Below are positions 44,501 through 56,700 of a stretch of 64,000 nucleotides of DNA, piece after piece. The translations under genes were made by a program, and so were the position numbers. The notes beneath the pieces were generated by a model. The model worked only from the letters and a program-made list of their open reading frames with translations, ran no database searches and was not told where the DNA came from. The stretch spans positions 1 through 64,000 of the forward strand of contig VCJN01002961.1 of assembly GCA_006384855.1 (NCBI GenBank), written 5' to 3'. How positions within the stretch are numbered: position 1 is the stretch's first letter; each line of letters begins with the position of its first letter. This stretch comes from Tetraselmis striata (lineage: Eukaryota > Chlorophyta > Chlorodendrophyceae > Chlorodendrales > Chlorodendraceae).

Positions 44501-47500
44501 CTGCGCCAGTGCGAAGCTGAACTGGAGGGGAGCCGCGAGGCGCTATCGTCCGCCAATGCGCGCCACGTCGAGCAGCTAGCCAAGGAACGCGCCGACATGG
44601 CAATGTCGCTGCGAGAGGTCAAGGCTGCCCATCTGCGGTCTGCCCTTGGCGACCAGCAGCAGCACTCGTCACCAAACTTCTCCCCAGGTTCGCAAAGCCC
44701 ACCTGCCCGCACTCTATTGCTAGAATGATTTTAGTCGGTGGCTTTATGTGCGCGTATTTGAAGGCATTTAGTGCATACCATCGATGCGTAACAGCTTGAA
44801 GCCTTACTCCCTACTAGTCCCAGCGCAGACATATGTACTTCGGAACGGGTACAGACAAACATATCAGAGCCCTGACTGCCAGTGGTACAAACTACAGTAC
44901 ACGGGCTATCATTGGGAGTAGGAGTAGGAAGCCATGCAACCAGCACTGGCGAGATGCTGGAAGGCTGACCGTATGCTGTCGCCTTGTTTATCCAGATGTC
45001 AGCCCTTCGCTCCTGCGAGGACTGCAGCAGCTGCTGGCCTGGGTACAGCAGCATCGCAGCCAGGCAACAGCAGGGCCAGGTAGCGAAACGGACCCTGTAG
45101 TGGATGTGATGGAGCGAATGCAGGGCCTGGTGGTCAACGCTGAGCGTGGCCGGAGCGGAGCTGAGACGGATAAACGCATTGCCACTGGCGAGCTACTTGC
45201 CCTGCGGTCACGCCTACGCGCGCTAGAGGTGAGTTTTTTGTGTTTGAATCTGTGGACACGCTCTCTAAATATCAGGTCCTGCCAGGGGTGGTTCCAGCAT
45301 GCCTGAATCAGCACTCGTCGAGATACTGTGTAGTGGTCTGACAAGTGATAAATTCAATCCGAACGATTACTGACGCTGCGCTTGCTCTCGCCAAGGCCGC
45401 CTTCGAGTCCCGCACCAGCGAATGGGAGACAGCGGTGGCTGCGCGAGCGGCAGCGGAGCGCTTGACGCATCGAGAATTGCAGCAGCGCTCGCGTCAGGCA
45501 ACGGCACGTGCTCAGCTCCATGAGCAACACGTGCAGGCACTGCAGCGCGAGCTGAAGGTAGGACACGCACCGTGCACCACCCGCTTATTTCTTCCCGCTT
45601 CCAGGATACAATGGAGACAAATTGGTGCCTGTGAGTGGGTGCTTTACCCCAGCTTTCGATCTTTTCTTCTCCTTGATTGCCGCCTCAGTGCTTATGCAAA
45701 TACTTGCTGCCATGTCTGGCCCGCAGGATATGTGTTCACAACTGGCAGCCCTGGAGGCAGAGCGAAATGCTGCGGTGGCTGAAGCTCTCAAGGTGGATAC
45801 TGATGTCTTTAATCCCATTTCGGCTATCAACATAAATCTTTGAGCGCTGCGTGGATGCTGCCATCTTGATGATTCTATTGATGCACGCTATCTGAATCCG
45901 CCTGTATGTGCGCTGCACAATTCCCCATTTCTCATCCAGCTGAGACACGAGGCCACCACGCTCCGCCGGCGAGAGGCGGCCGCCCAGAGCGACGCAAAAG
46001 ATGCCGCAGCAGCGGCGCAAACTGCAGCACTGGCGAGCGAGGGGGCACTGGCGCAGAGAGATAGCGCCATTCACGCATATGTAGAAAAGACAGTTGTGCG
46101 TCTGCTGAAAGACCGGCCGGGCGAGTCAGAAGACACGGTGCTGAGCCTTACGCGCGAGCTCTGCGCGCTCAAGGTGGTGGAGAGTCAGCTTGGGATGCAG
46201 CTGGAGGCGGCGCGCCTGCATGCCAGCTCCCTGGCGGCCTCCAATGGCTCACTGCGCCGCGCGGCAGCCTCTGCAGAGGAGCAAGTGGCGCAGCTTTCAG
46301 AGGAGCTGAGCACACGACTGGAAGAGCGCCTCAAAAGCGGCGGCAACGGTGCTGCAGCGGAAGCGGTCGGCCGTGCTGAGGCAGCTGCCGACCGTGTGCG
46401 CTTGGAAGCCAGGCTTGCGGATTGCCAGGACGCCCTGTCCGCGGCTGAGGAGGAGGTGCGCGAGGCCAAGGCAGCCGAGGCCGCAGTGCGCAGCCGTGCA
46501 GTATCCTCGGAGGAAGAGCGACGTGCTGGGTTGGACCGTCTTAGAGAAGCGCTCGCGACGGAGCACGCGAAAGAGATGGAAGCCGTGCAGTCACAGCACC
46601 GACGTACGACGCAGCAACAGGCCAGCGCGCTGCAGGTGGTGTGCCTTGCCTACCAGTCATTGAATGAGAGACTGAGGGAGGGACTGTATCACTGTGATAA
46701 AGTGATGCGGAAGAGGTTTGGCCTGACCCCGACATGGTGCAGGAGCTTCGGCAAGAAGTGCACGAGCTTCAGGAGGCACATGCTGCAGAGCTTGAGAGGG
46801 CAGTTGCAAAGGCAGTGGCTGGGCAGCCAGGTAGGTACTGCCGCGGTGTTCAATCAGTGTGATCTGTGTTGCTGTTCCCTCAGCCAAAGCTAGTGAATTG
46901 GGGCGTATGCTGTCAAGACCAATACATAATCAACACTTCAGGGGCACACGCGCTACATGACACACAGTCAGCGGGCTGCATGCATTCTGCGTTGATATAT
47001 AGTTGATACACCCAGTTGAGGATTATCAGTAGACAATATACTCGTACACTTATACCGCTAACAATGTGGAGTATTAATGGCGTGGGAAACAGAGCCAAAC
47101 ATATTCATCCTGTAATGCTGCACTGACATGATGAGGCAGTTGCAAGTTTTCATTTTCTTTCCACGAGTGCGCTAGTTGGCACGTACTAGAACATGCGGCA
47201 GTGGCATTGATCATCGGGAAGCCATTCCTTGCTGCGGCAGGCGAAGAGGATCTGGCGGACGAGACGGCGCGCCGATCGGCCGCAGAGCAGCGCGCAGCCC
47301 GGCTGCAGCGGGAGCTCCATGCGGCGAACGCGGCGGTGGAGGAGCTACAACGCGAGCTCGCAACAAGGGAGACTGAGCTGTCAGAGGCGCGCGAGGCGCA
47401 GGAGACGCAGACTGCTGCCATTGAAGACCTGGAGGCCTCATTCAATAGGCTGGAGCGCTCCGCAGAGGCGCGTCAGTCATCGGGAGCGGGCGGACGCGGC

Positions 47501-47771
47501 CGCTCCCCGTCGACGACTCCTTGTGGCACGCGCGCGTCATCGCCGTCAGTGTCGCGCGAGCTCGTGCACGTGCGTCTCGCAGAGGCGGACTTGCAGCGCA
47601 AGCTGAAGGTGTCGGCTCGTGAGGCATTGGGGCTGAGACAGCAACTGAATGCGCGTAACGCGAGAGTATCGGAGCTGAAGGACGCGCTGGAGGCGAAGAA
47701 TCGCACCATTGCCGAGCTCCGCCGGAAGCTGGAGGCGCGCGGCAGTGGAGCAGCGACGACGTCATCGCGAG
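37712..47771 (+). other. Exons 1-20 of the giant coiled-coil gene
   Basis: Exons: 37712-37777, 38128-38343, 38441-38527, 38786-39316, 39419-39859, 40638-41282, 41506-41646, 41791-41871, 42221-42475, 42636-43343, 43473-43700, 43905-44066, 44210-44368, 44498-44687, 44996-45228, 45396-45557, 45727-45792, 45940-46635, 46743-46830, 47241-47771. Introns are phase 0 except intron 14 and introns 19-20 (phase 1). Inside exon 5, bases 39575-39670 look like a 96-nt GC-AG intron: skipping them restores an unbroken heptad-type sequence (IRDLET joined to EREAML). They are a multiple of three and open, so they could also be translated. Confidence 0.8.
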
Positions 47772-50700
47772 GTACGGAACGCCCCTTCCAAGGTTCGACC
47801 CTATCGCCCTCGGACCTGCCCGACGCCCTCGACAACCAACGAACCTTTTCAAAGCACGTAGGAAGCCTCTGCTAGGACTCTTGCGCAGTTCCCTTGTTTC
47901 GGTATAGGATGTTGCTCGACGAAGAACGGGAGGATGCCGGCCAGGCATCACCGGCCTCGCCGCCAGTGCCTTTTTTTGCAACCAGTCCGACTCCGCGTGC
48001 GTGCAAGTAGCCGGAACTCCATATGGGTTCCGAAACCATACAGGCCCGGGTGCGGACAGCTCCGAAACCCTTATTTCACCAGCCAATTTACTTGGCGCGC
48101 GTCTCGGACCGCTACTACGGGTAGGCGCGACAGTGCTCCGAAACCACACACCGGGCATTGATCATTGCTGAGCGAGTGTAGGCTCCGAAACCCCAATTTT
48201 GGACGATCAATAATAAGCAAAAGACAATCGTGGCTCCGAAACCAAGATCACACTCCCCAACAAAAAACTGCTCCACCTCTACGAGTACGACCGTGGCGAC
48301 AACGGGCGTCGGACCCGCCGCCGAGGAGGACGTGTCGACCAGAAAAATAACGATGAAAATCCAGACCGCGACAGGATGTCATCGTCTGCATTGTGTCCCC
48401 TCTCCCCGCCCGAAGGAAATGAGCTTAGGCATGGGTTATCGTCGTGCCACCACATGAAGACTGCACTTACCGTGGGCGCGCCGATATTCCCTGACAGGTG
48501 GTGGAAATTCGGCTGCGAAGGGCCGCTCCCCCGGCTCAGCTTCGACCCGCGTGTCGGTCACGCCTCCGTCGTCGCGGAAGAAGACGTCGTCCAAGATCGA
48601 ATTATCGGCGCAACCCTCGCGAGAGGAGGCGGACCCAAAATGGGCTGTCGAGCTTGGTGATGTGTGGGGACTCGAACCAGAAGGTTCGGAACTGTACGCT
48701 GAACTTAGCAGTCGCGGCGAGCCTGCCGACCAGCGCGCCTTGTCTCAGCTTCGAATGGAGCTCGCTCGGAGGGAGGCGACGATCCAACGTTTGGAGGCTA
48801 AGCTACTGGAGGCGATATCGGCGCCCGAACAGGAGTCACCCGCCCCCACTCCACCAGCCCCGCTACGCCGGGTGGCGGAGCCTGCTAGCGAAGAAACTGG
48901 CACGGCAGAGCGCGAGGAGCTCCGTGCCCTACGCCGGGAAATGGCCACAGCATTGGGTGTTGCAGGTGCGACCATTTTCTCCATATCATCTATCTCAATT
49001 CCAGAGTACTCGTCCGTACATTTACAAGCATTACTAACAAGCCCTAAATCCTCTTCTGTGGAGGAATGTGAGGAAGTTTAGAACGGCATAGTGGTATACT
49101 GACGATAATGACCATTCTACGAGCAACATTTTCTGGCCAATTGTTGAACTACAGATGGATATCCATCGGCAGCAGGCACCAGGGTATGCCCACACAGGTA
49201 TCAGCACTACTATCGGCAATCGCCCTCAATAGCAGTGGCAAGAATGCGGGATGTCGTACTTTATGGTCAGTCAAGGATACTGTGTGTCTACCCTAGATTA
49301 GGTGGTGGGCCCTTGCTTATCCCACAGCCTTGTGCTACTGGTGCAGCTGCAATCCTGGAGCTTCACCAACCGGCTGGTGGAGGCAGCTCGGCAGCGCAGT
49401 CCTCCGGCGAGAGGACTAGCAGTGGTGCTAAGCCTCTCCGCCGGCCGCCCGCCACCATTCAGCTTGCAATCAACGAGCTGGCGCTGCGGCTTCAGGAGCT
49501 AGAAGCAGACGCCGCAGCAGCGCGCTCCACGCTAGCCGCGTCGCAAGCAGCAGCGGCACGCGCAGCTGCTGCCCCACCGGGCGCCTCCATGGAGGCCAGC
49601 CAGCGAACAGTGATCCGCAGCCTGAGCTCGCGGTGCGGCGCGGCCAGCGCACACGCAGCGGCGCTCCGTGCAGAGCGCGACCGTCTCGCTGGGCGGCTCG
49701 CCGTCCTGCGTGCCTCCATTGGCGAGGCAGGGGGGCTTCCACCTGGACTGGAACATCTCCTCATCGAAGCGGAGGCTGCAGCCGACGACCACGTGGACCA
49801 CGCTCCACCCCGCCATCGCTCCACCCAACCTGCCACCCAAGATGGCAGCCACCGCGCGTCAGCGCTTGGCATGCTCGAACTGTTGCGCCACAGCATGATG
49901 GCAGTGCAAGCGGCACTGGAGTCTGGAGTGGGGGGTGCTGTAGATTCAGCACGATCGGAACTGACGGCAATGGCTGCCACGCTGGAGGTGCTTTGGTCGG
50001 AGGTGGAAGTCCTGGTGGAGACACCGGCTGAGGTCAGCAAGGATGCATCAGGTCTCCCCCTCTGTGGCGCTTGCTGCTACCTGAGAAGTTACCCACATCA
50101 TCGCGCTATAGCTATTTCGCAAATTGCTGCTCATACATGTTTATCGAACATGTTTGTGGTTCTGAAAGTACTCCCTCATTTTTTTGCAGTAGCTGCTGAT
50201 GTGGCATCCGCAAGGTCAGAGTTGGCACAGCTCCGCCAGCAGGCGGCCGCAATGGCAGCGGAAGACAACGCTGCGCTACAGAGATGGCGCGGAGATGTGG
50301 AGGCCGCTGCAGCGCGGGAGGCTGCACTGCGGGCGGAGTTGTCAGATGCTCAGGGGAAGCAGGCGCAGGTGCAGGCGCAGGTTGGGGCACTGCAGAGACG
50401 CGTGGACGGTGAGCTCTTGCCTGCGATGCATGTTAAGCCCGTTTGGTGCGACATCAGTCGCCGTTTGACGCATGGAAGTAAATCCCTCACAGCTTAATTG
50501 CAGTAGGGTACTGCTGTCAGTATCCTGTTCCGCCCACCACCCTTTTGGATTTTCCATCCGATGTGCTTTGACGCCTCTTTATTGGTGGCATGTTTTTTCG
50601 CAATGTAGAGCTCAGCGAACCCGGAGACCAACTGGAAGCAACTTTATCACCTGACACCCAATCACCGGCAGCGCGCAACAGGTTGGTGGCCTCTCTGGCT

Positions 50701-53700
50701 TCCTTGCACCCATTTGATTCCTCGTCATGAAAGTTAATGCGCGGGCGCTCCTGGTTGTGGCTGCAGAGAGGAGGTGCCGACCTTTGCGGGATTCTCCGTG
50801 CCTCCGAGCTCCCCGCGAGCGCAGATTGTCCGTCACGCAGCAGCGCAGACGTCGCCAGGCAGCCCCACAGCTGCTCTGACCAGCTGGCCGCCCTCCCCGC
50901 AGCCCACACCCTCCAAGCAGGTACGCCCTGCCATGAGCCAGGAACGTGCCACGACCGTGAATTACAACGGTCTCTCCCTGCCCCCCCCCCCCCCCCCCTC
51001 CCACTGACCATCCGGCTGTGATGGTCTTGCCAGGCGGAGGACGGTGATTCCGCGGAGGATCATGCCGTGTTGAGAGCGCGCAAGGTGCGGCCACGCTGAC
51101 CGTCGGACCCGACTAAGCAGGGATATACTTTTGATCCATGTGGGGGTGGGGATCCATCGCTAGCTATATACGTTGAATGGTGGATTGCCAAAGAGGGGTG
51201 GTTGTTGCGCACAAGCACAAGGTGACACACTCCCCGCGTCGCCGCGTGCCCACCACCAGGACAAGTGGAAGCAGCGGTGCGAGGACCTACGCGCGGAGCT
51301 GTCGCTGGTGCGCGCCGAGGCCGCAGCGGCTGAAGCTGCGTTGCAGGAGCGGCTGGCGGCAGCGGACGAGCGCGTGAGGGGCTCATCGAAGAAGGCCAGC
51401 TCGGAGGCCGCTCGGCTCAGGGACAAACTCAAGGTGAGCAGGGAGGCAGGTAGCTGGTCTTGCTAGGGAGTCCGCGCCAGGTTTGGTTGGCGGGGTCAAT
51501 CAATGGCACATCTATTGATGTCCAACAAGCAGCTCTCACGGATGGACTCCCCTCTTCCCTCCCGCGCCCTGTCCCCGCAGTCCACGCAGCAGCGCCTGGA
51601 CACCACAGAGGAGCTGTTCCACGAGGCGCGCGAGGCGGCAGCGCGGCATGAACAGCGCGCCATCGAGTCCGAGCGGAGCGTGTCGCGGCTGCAGGACCGA
51701 GTGAGTCTGCTGGAGGCGTCGGCGCGAGGCAGGGAGCGCGCTCTGGAGAGCATTCCGCCCGAGCTTCAGTCGCCGGAGGAATCGGCGAGCTGGCGCACCC
51801 CGCCCAGCTCTACACCGCAGCGCTCCCCTCTCAAGGTAAGCACTCCGAGCACCTGTGCGTCTGTCCCGATGCTCGATCCTCCGCAGTCAGCATCCAGTGG
51901 AATGGGGCGGTGGGGCGTAGAGAAGTGACGCTGCTGTTCGCTGCGCATGCGCAGCTGCGGCAGTCCGGTGGCGCTGTGTCGGCGGAGGGCGCCCGCGTGG
52001 CGGCGCTGCAGGTGGAGATCAAGGCGACCCTTGCGCGGGCCTCCCAGGCAGAGGGGCGCGCGGACGAGGCGGAGCGCGAGCTGACCGGCGCCAAGCAGAA
52101 GCTCGCCTCGCTGCGCGCCTCGGCGAAGGAAGAGGCGGGCAAGTTGCGCTCGGAGGCGGAGCACGAGCGCTCGGAGCGTGCCAAGCTGATGGTAGCGATG
52201 ACGGAGGCGCTGGCGGGGGGCAAAGAGGGTGCCGCGCGGGAGGCCAAGATGCGGAAGCAGGTGGCTAAGCTGGAGCGGCAGGTGGAGGCGGCGGAGGCCA
52301 ACGAGGCGGCCGGCATGGCGCTGGCCGCAGAGCGGCTGCAGGAGCTGGAGGCGGCTCGCGCCGAGGTCGCTTCCACAAAGGCGCGTGTCTACCCCGTACA
52401 GCTGCTGTGGCAGCACACTTGGCACTGAACATGAATGGGGCCAACAAAGTGATAGGAAGAATGTGAACAAGAGTCTTCCCTAGCTGTGAGAGGCTAGACA
52501 GAGACGACATGGTAGCTGACTTTCGGCAATAGCTTTGCATGCGACCCCAACCTGAGGCTTATATAACGGGTTCTACTAGGTGCATCCGCACCCGTATCCA
52601 ACATAACCTCCCTGTGCCGTTCCACATTCATCCACAAGTCACTCTATTGCCCTCACGTCCCCTCCAGCAGGTGGCCCTGGAAGAGGCGCAGCAGCATTCC
52701 AACGAGGCGATCGCGCAGCGCGACACCCGCATCGCGGAGCTGGCGGCCTCGCTTCGGGAGCTCGAGGAGCGCGCGTCGGAGGGCAGCGCGGCGCTGGACG
52801 AGCTGCACGCGAAGTTTAGCGGCCAGCTGACGGCGGCGCTGACCTCAGTGGAGGAGCAGCTGAGGGAGGGGCCGGTGGCGCGCATGGAGAGTGCCGTGGA
52901 TGGCGTCACCGGCGAGCTGCGAGGTCTGAGCGCGCGCTGCAAGGAGATGGAGGAGCGCGTCGAGGTGCGCCCGGGCTCTCGGCGGCTGGGGGAGGGGTGT
53001 GGAGGTGGTTGTGAGGGTGCGAGGTAGCTGGGCAGCGTCTCGCCTGGGTGGAGACCGAGGTGGTGTTGCTCGTACTAAACAGACGTGGGCTCCGTGTTGC
53101 GGCGGCTGCGTGTAGGTGCTCGCCATGGAGAGGCGGGGCCTCGAGGACGAGAAGGCCGCGATGAGCCTGCTCAACCAGGAGCTGCTTGAGAATAGCCGCC
53201 TGCTGGCGGAGCGCACAGAGGCGGAGGTGCAGGACATTCGGGAGACAGAGGGCCGTAAGGCAGTGGACGCAGAGGCAGCGGTGCGCCCAGCCTACCCGCT
53301 CTCTCACACCTCCCGAGTCCGCCCCCTCCTGGGGGTATGTCACCGTAGGCTCAGGGCTGTGTACTTAGCCCAGCCTATCCCCCCCCCCCCCCCCCCCCTC
53401 TCCCCGCGCCGCCTCGCAGATGGCGGAGGCAATGAAGCGCGCGGAGGCCGCGGAGGCGCAGATCGAGGAGCTCCGCACCAAGCTGCAGGCCTCGCAGACC
53501 ATCGGCGAGGAGGAGCGCCAGGTGCGCTGACGCAAACCGGTGTGCCGTCAGAGGGCACGGCCGGGCGGCAATAGTATAGACTTGCCTTGGGGGGGGGGGG
53601 GGGAGGAGACTTGGAAGGCTGACAGCCGGTGACCATGATGGGCCAATGATGGTGGGCATGCTCTGCGATGTTCCGCCTTGTTGCGAACGGGCCTCAAGTA

Positions 53701-56700
53701 AGGCAGGGCGGGGGCTAACCACAGTGTGCCCGCATTCGCAGTCGCTGGTGGCCCACTCACTGGAGGAGCTGAAGGCCATGGAGGCGCGCTTTGCGCGCGA
53801 AAAGGAGATCGCGGCGGCGTGCCTGGCGCGCGAGCGGGAGGGGCATGAGGCGGAGGTGACGGCGCTGCGCGCGGAGATGCAGGGCGCCGTCGACGCGGCG
53901 GTCGCGGAGGCGGAGGCCGACGTGGCGCAGCGCAGCGCGGCGGAGATGGACGCGCGGCTGGCGCAGTGGCAGGCCGAGTGGCAGGCGGAGTCGGACGACC
54001 TGGCGGCAGGCCGGCAGGCGGCAGAGCAGGCGGCGGAGGTGGCCAAGGAGGCCCTCCGCACCGTGCAGGTGGCGGCGGCCCTTCCCCCCCCCCCCCCCCC
54101 CCCCCCCCCCATTATCCGCGTGCCACATCTCCCATACTGGGCGCGCATTGTGCCGCAGCTGGCATGGCCCGATGCTATCAAGCTGGTGCCTACGCATAGC
54201 AGACCCCTCCTCTTTGTTGGCAGCAGCACCCTGGACAACTGCATGGATCATTTGCGTTCCTCGCCCACGTTGCAATGTCCGCCACGTATATGGCGATTCG
54301 ATCGTTAATATGGAGTTTGTTGCGTCTGCGCTGCCGCTGGTGTCACGGAGGCGCGATGACTTCCGTATACCGCCTCGCGGAGTGTACAGCAGAGAGGGTG
54401 GGAGGGGCTTTTGGCGGTTGCCCCGTTCAATAGCACTTGTATATATGTAGATGGGGGGCGTCTGCGGCTGCAAGGCGACACAAAGGGGGAGGGGGGGGGG
54501 GGGGGGGGGGGGATCCGGCTGGAGGGGCGTGTGGCAAGCAGGTCGTACACGCAGCCGAGCTCCGCTGCTCGGGCTGTGGTGCTCTGTGCGAGGGCAGGCC
54601 TCCGTGGCAACTGAACATGACGGGTGCATGTTTGTGGTTGTGATGTGGCGGCAGGCGGAGTTTGAGGCGTACCGGAGGCAAAAGGCGTCAGAGGTGGCGG
54701 CGCTGGACTCTCGCCTGCGGGCGCTGCTGACGTCCTCAGCCGCGGAGGCGGCGGAGCAGGCGGAGTCGGAAGGCGAGGAGGGCGGCGAGGCCGCCGATGA
54801 GGAGGAGGAGGAGGAGGCCGTGGGCGGGGTGGGGCTGGCGGGCAGCGGGAGAGCGCCGGCGAGGAGGCGGCCGGAGGTGTGGCGGCCGACCGGGCTGCCG
54901 GCTGGGTCAGGCGCCGGTGGTGGGCGAAAGAAGGGCGGCAAGAAGCGGAGCGGCGCCAAGGGGAACAACAAGGGGAAGGGCGCGCGGTTGCCGGTGCTGC
55001 GCGTGCCGCAGCGCGTGGTGATCCCCTCCGACCTGAGCGACGCCAGCGGGAGCAGCGACCGCACGGACGCGCTGCTGGCGGACGCGGCCCGGCAGACGCA
55101 GCGCTTCCAGCGCATCATCCAGCTGCGGGCCAGCCCGGCCCCGCGCGCGGAGGAAGCGGCCCCTGAGGTGGGAGCCCCTGCAATGCCAGAGCACTGTTCG
55201 CGGTGCCGGCGACTCCTACTCATATAAAGGAGGGAGTGTTAATCATAATTCTTGTCACCAGCCAAGGAGTGCTTGTTACGTGGCGACCTATTGGACTTCT
55301 ATGGGACTCCCAGCCCCCTAAAGAAACATTTGTTCTGGGCGCCAAACTGGCCCCTTGTTGCTTGAGCTTGTCCGTAAGAAGGGTTTCTCGCTATTTGCGC
55401 CATGAAGCGATGGCTTCCATCGACCGGTTGACAGTCGCTTGATAACCAAAACGGCGCAAATTTGGGATAATAATCAAGGACAGCTATAAGCAAGTCCAGC
55501 AATTGGAAGCAGTGGGACTGCGCACACCTGGTTGGCCACATAGCGGCAGCAGCGAGTGACTGACATGTCGGCTGGTGTGTCGGCTGCCGCTCGTCCTGGC
55601 AGCAGCCGCAGCAGCAGCAGCAGGATCCGCCCCCCGCCGGCGACCGTCCCCCCGCGGAGGGGCCCACGGACGCGACGGCCGCGGCCATCAGCGCGCTCCG
55701 CGAGCAAGAGGCGCGGGCCGCGGTGGCGCGCCAGGTGGAGCTGGAGCGCCTGGAGCAGAAGGCGCTGGTGGGCAAGCTGCAGCGCGTCATCAGCGGGCTG
55801 AACAAGGTGCCGCCCCGCCTCCGCCTCCGCCTGCCTGCCAACTCCCAACGTATATATATATCTATATATCTATATATATATATCTATATATATATATATG
55901 GATATCTGTATATATGTATATATATATTATTGATAATATTGCGCCACTGCGATTATACTTCCCCACAAAAGCAGTATGGCAGGGGGCATGATAATGAGAA
56001 GAATGGCTGTAGTTAACTTCAGGGAAAACACGCGGTATGGCATTTGTGCACGATGACATACCAACGTACATGGTACTGGACCAGGAAAAGCTGCCGAGGC
56101 GTTTTGGCTGTGCCTGACTTTGCTTCGGACTCCCGGCGTGTCGTTTGTTCGAAACATCACACGGACTTAAGAGCGGAATCCCGGCAGCCCAGCAAGAATG
56201 CGCAGCTTCAGCGTCAAGTGGCGGCTCCGCGACGTTGGCTGTGAAATACCCACCGCAGCCATCCACAACGCCCACGTGCAATTTTGCGTAGTTGTCACAC
56301 GGCCCCCGCAGTATGGTGCTCACATTCCGTACCTCATTCTTTCGCTGTTCGTGATGCCGGCGCCACGCCGCAGATGCAGCACTGCTTGTTCCTTTATTTG
56401 TTTGGGTCCTGCAAGGTGTCCGGTTGTGCCTCGTGCAGCGCTTGAGCGAGGCCCGCCTAGCGTAGTGCGGGGACCCCGTGTATACCCCGCCAGCAGCCGA
56501 AAACATCATGATGGTGTGTATGGCCAACCTGTACAGCGCAGTCAATCAAGCAACGGTGCTACGAGGCGGAAGCTGTGCGGTGTGCGGCTGTACTGACCGA
56601 GGGCGGCGCGCTGGTGTGCCCGTCCTGGCAGGTGATCGGCAAGATGAGGAAGAAGGTGCAGAGCCACCGTGCCGCGGCGCGGGTGAAGGAGCGGCAGGTG

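Noticed and set aside
48027..48243. CRISPR or regular satellite from repeated GCTCCGAAACC
   Set aside because: The repeat is only 11 bases, spacing is irregular (32-76), and it lies in an intron of a eukaryotic gene.
55849..55940. TATA-box promoter cluster
   Set aside because: It is a simple TA microsatellite inside an intron of the giant gene.
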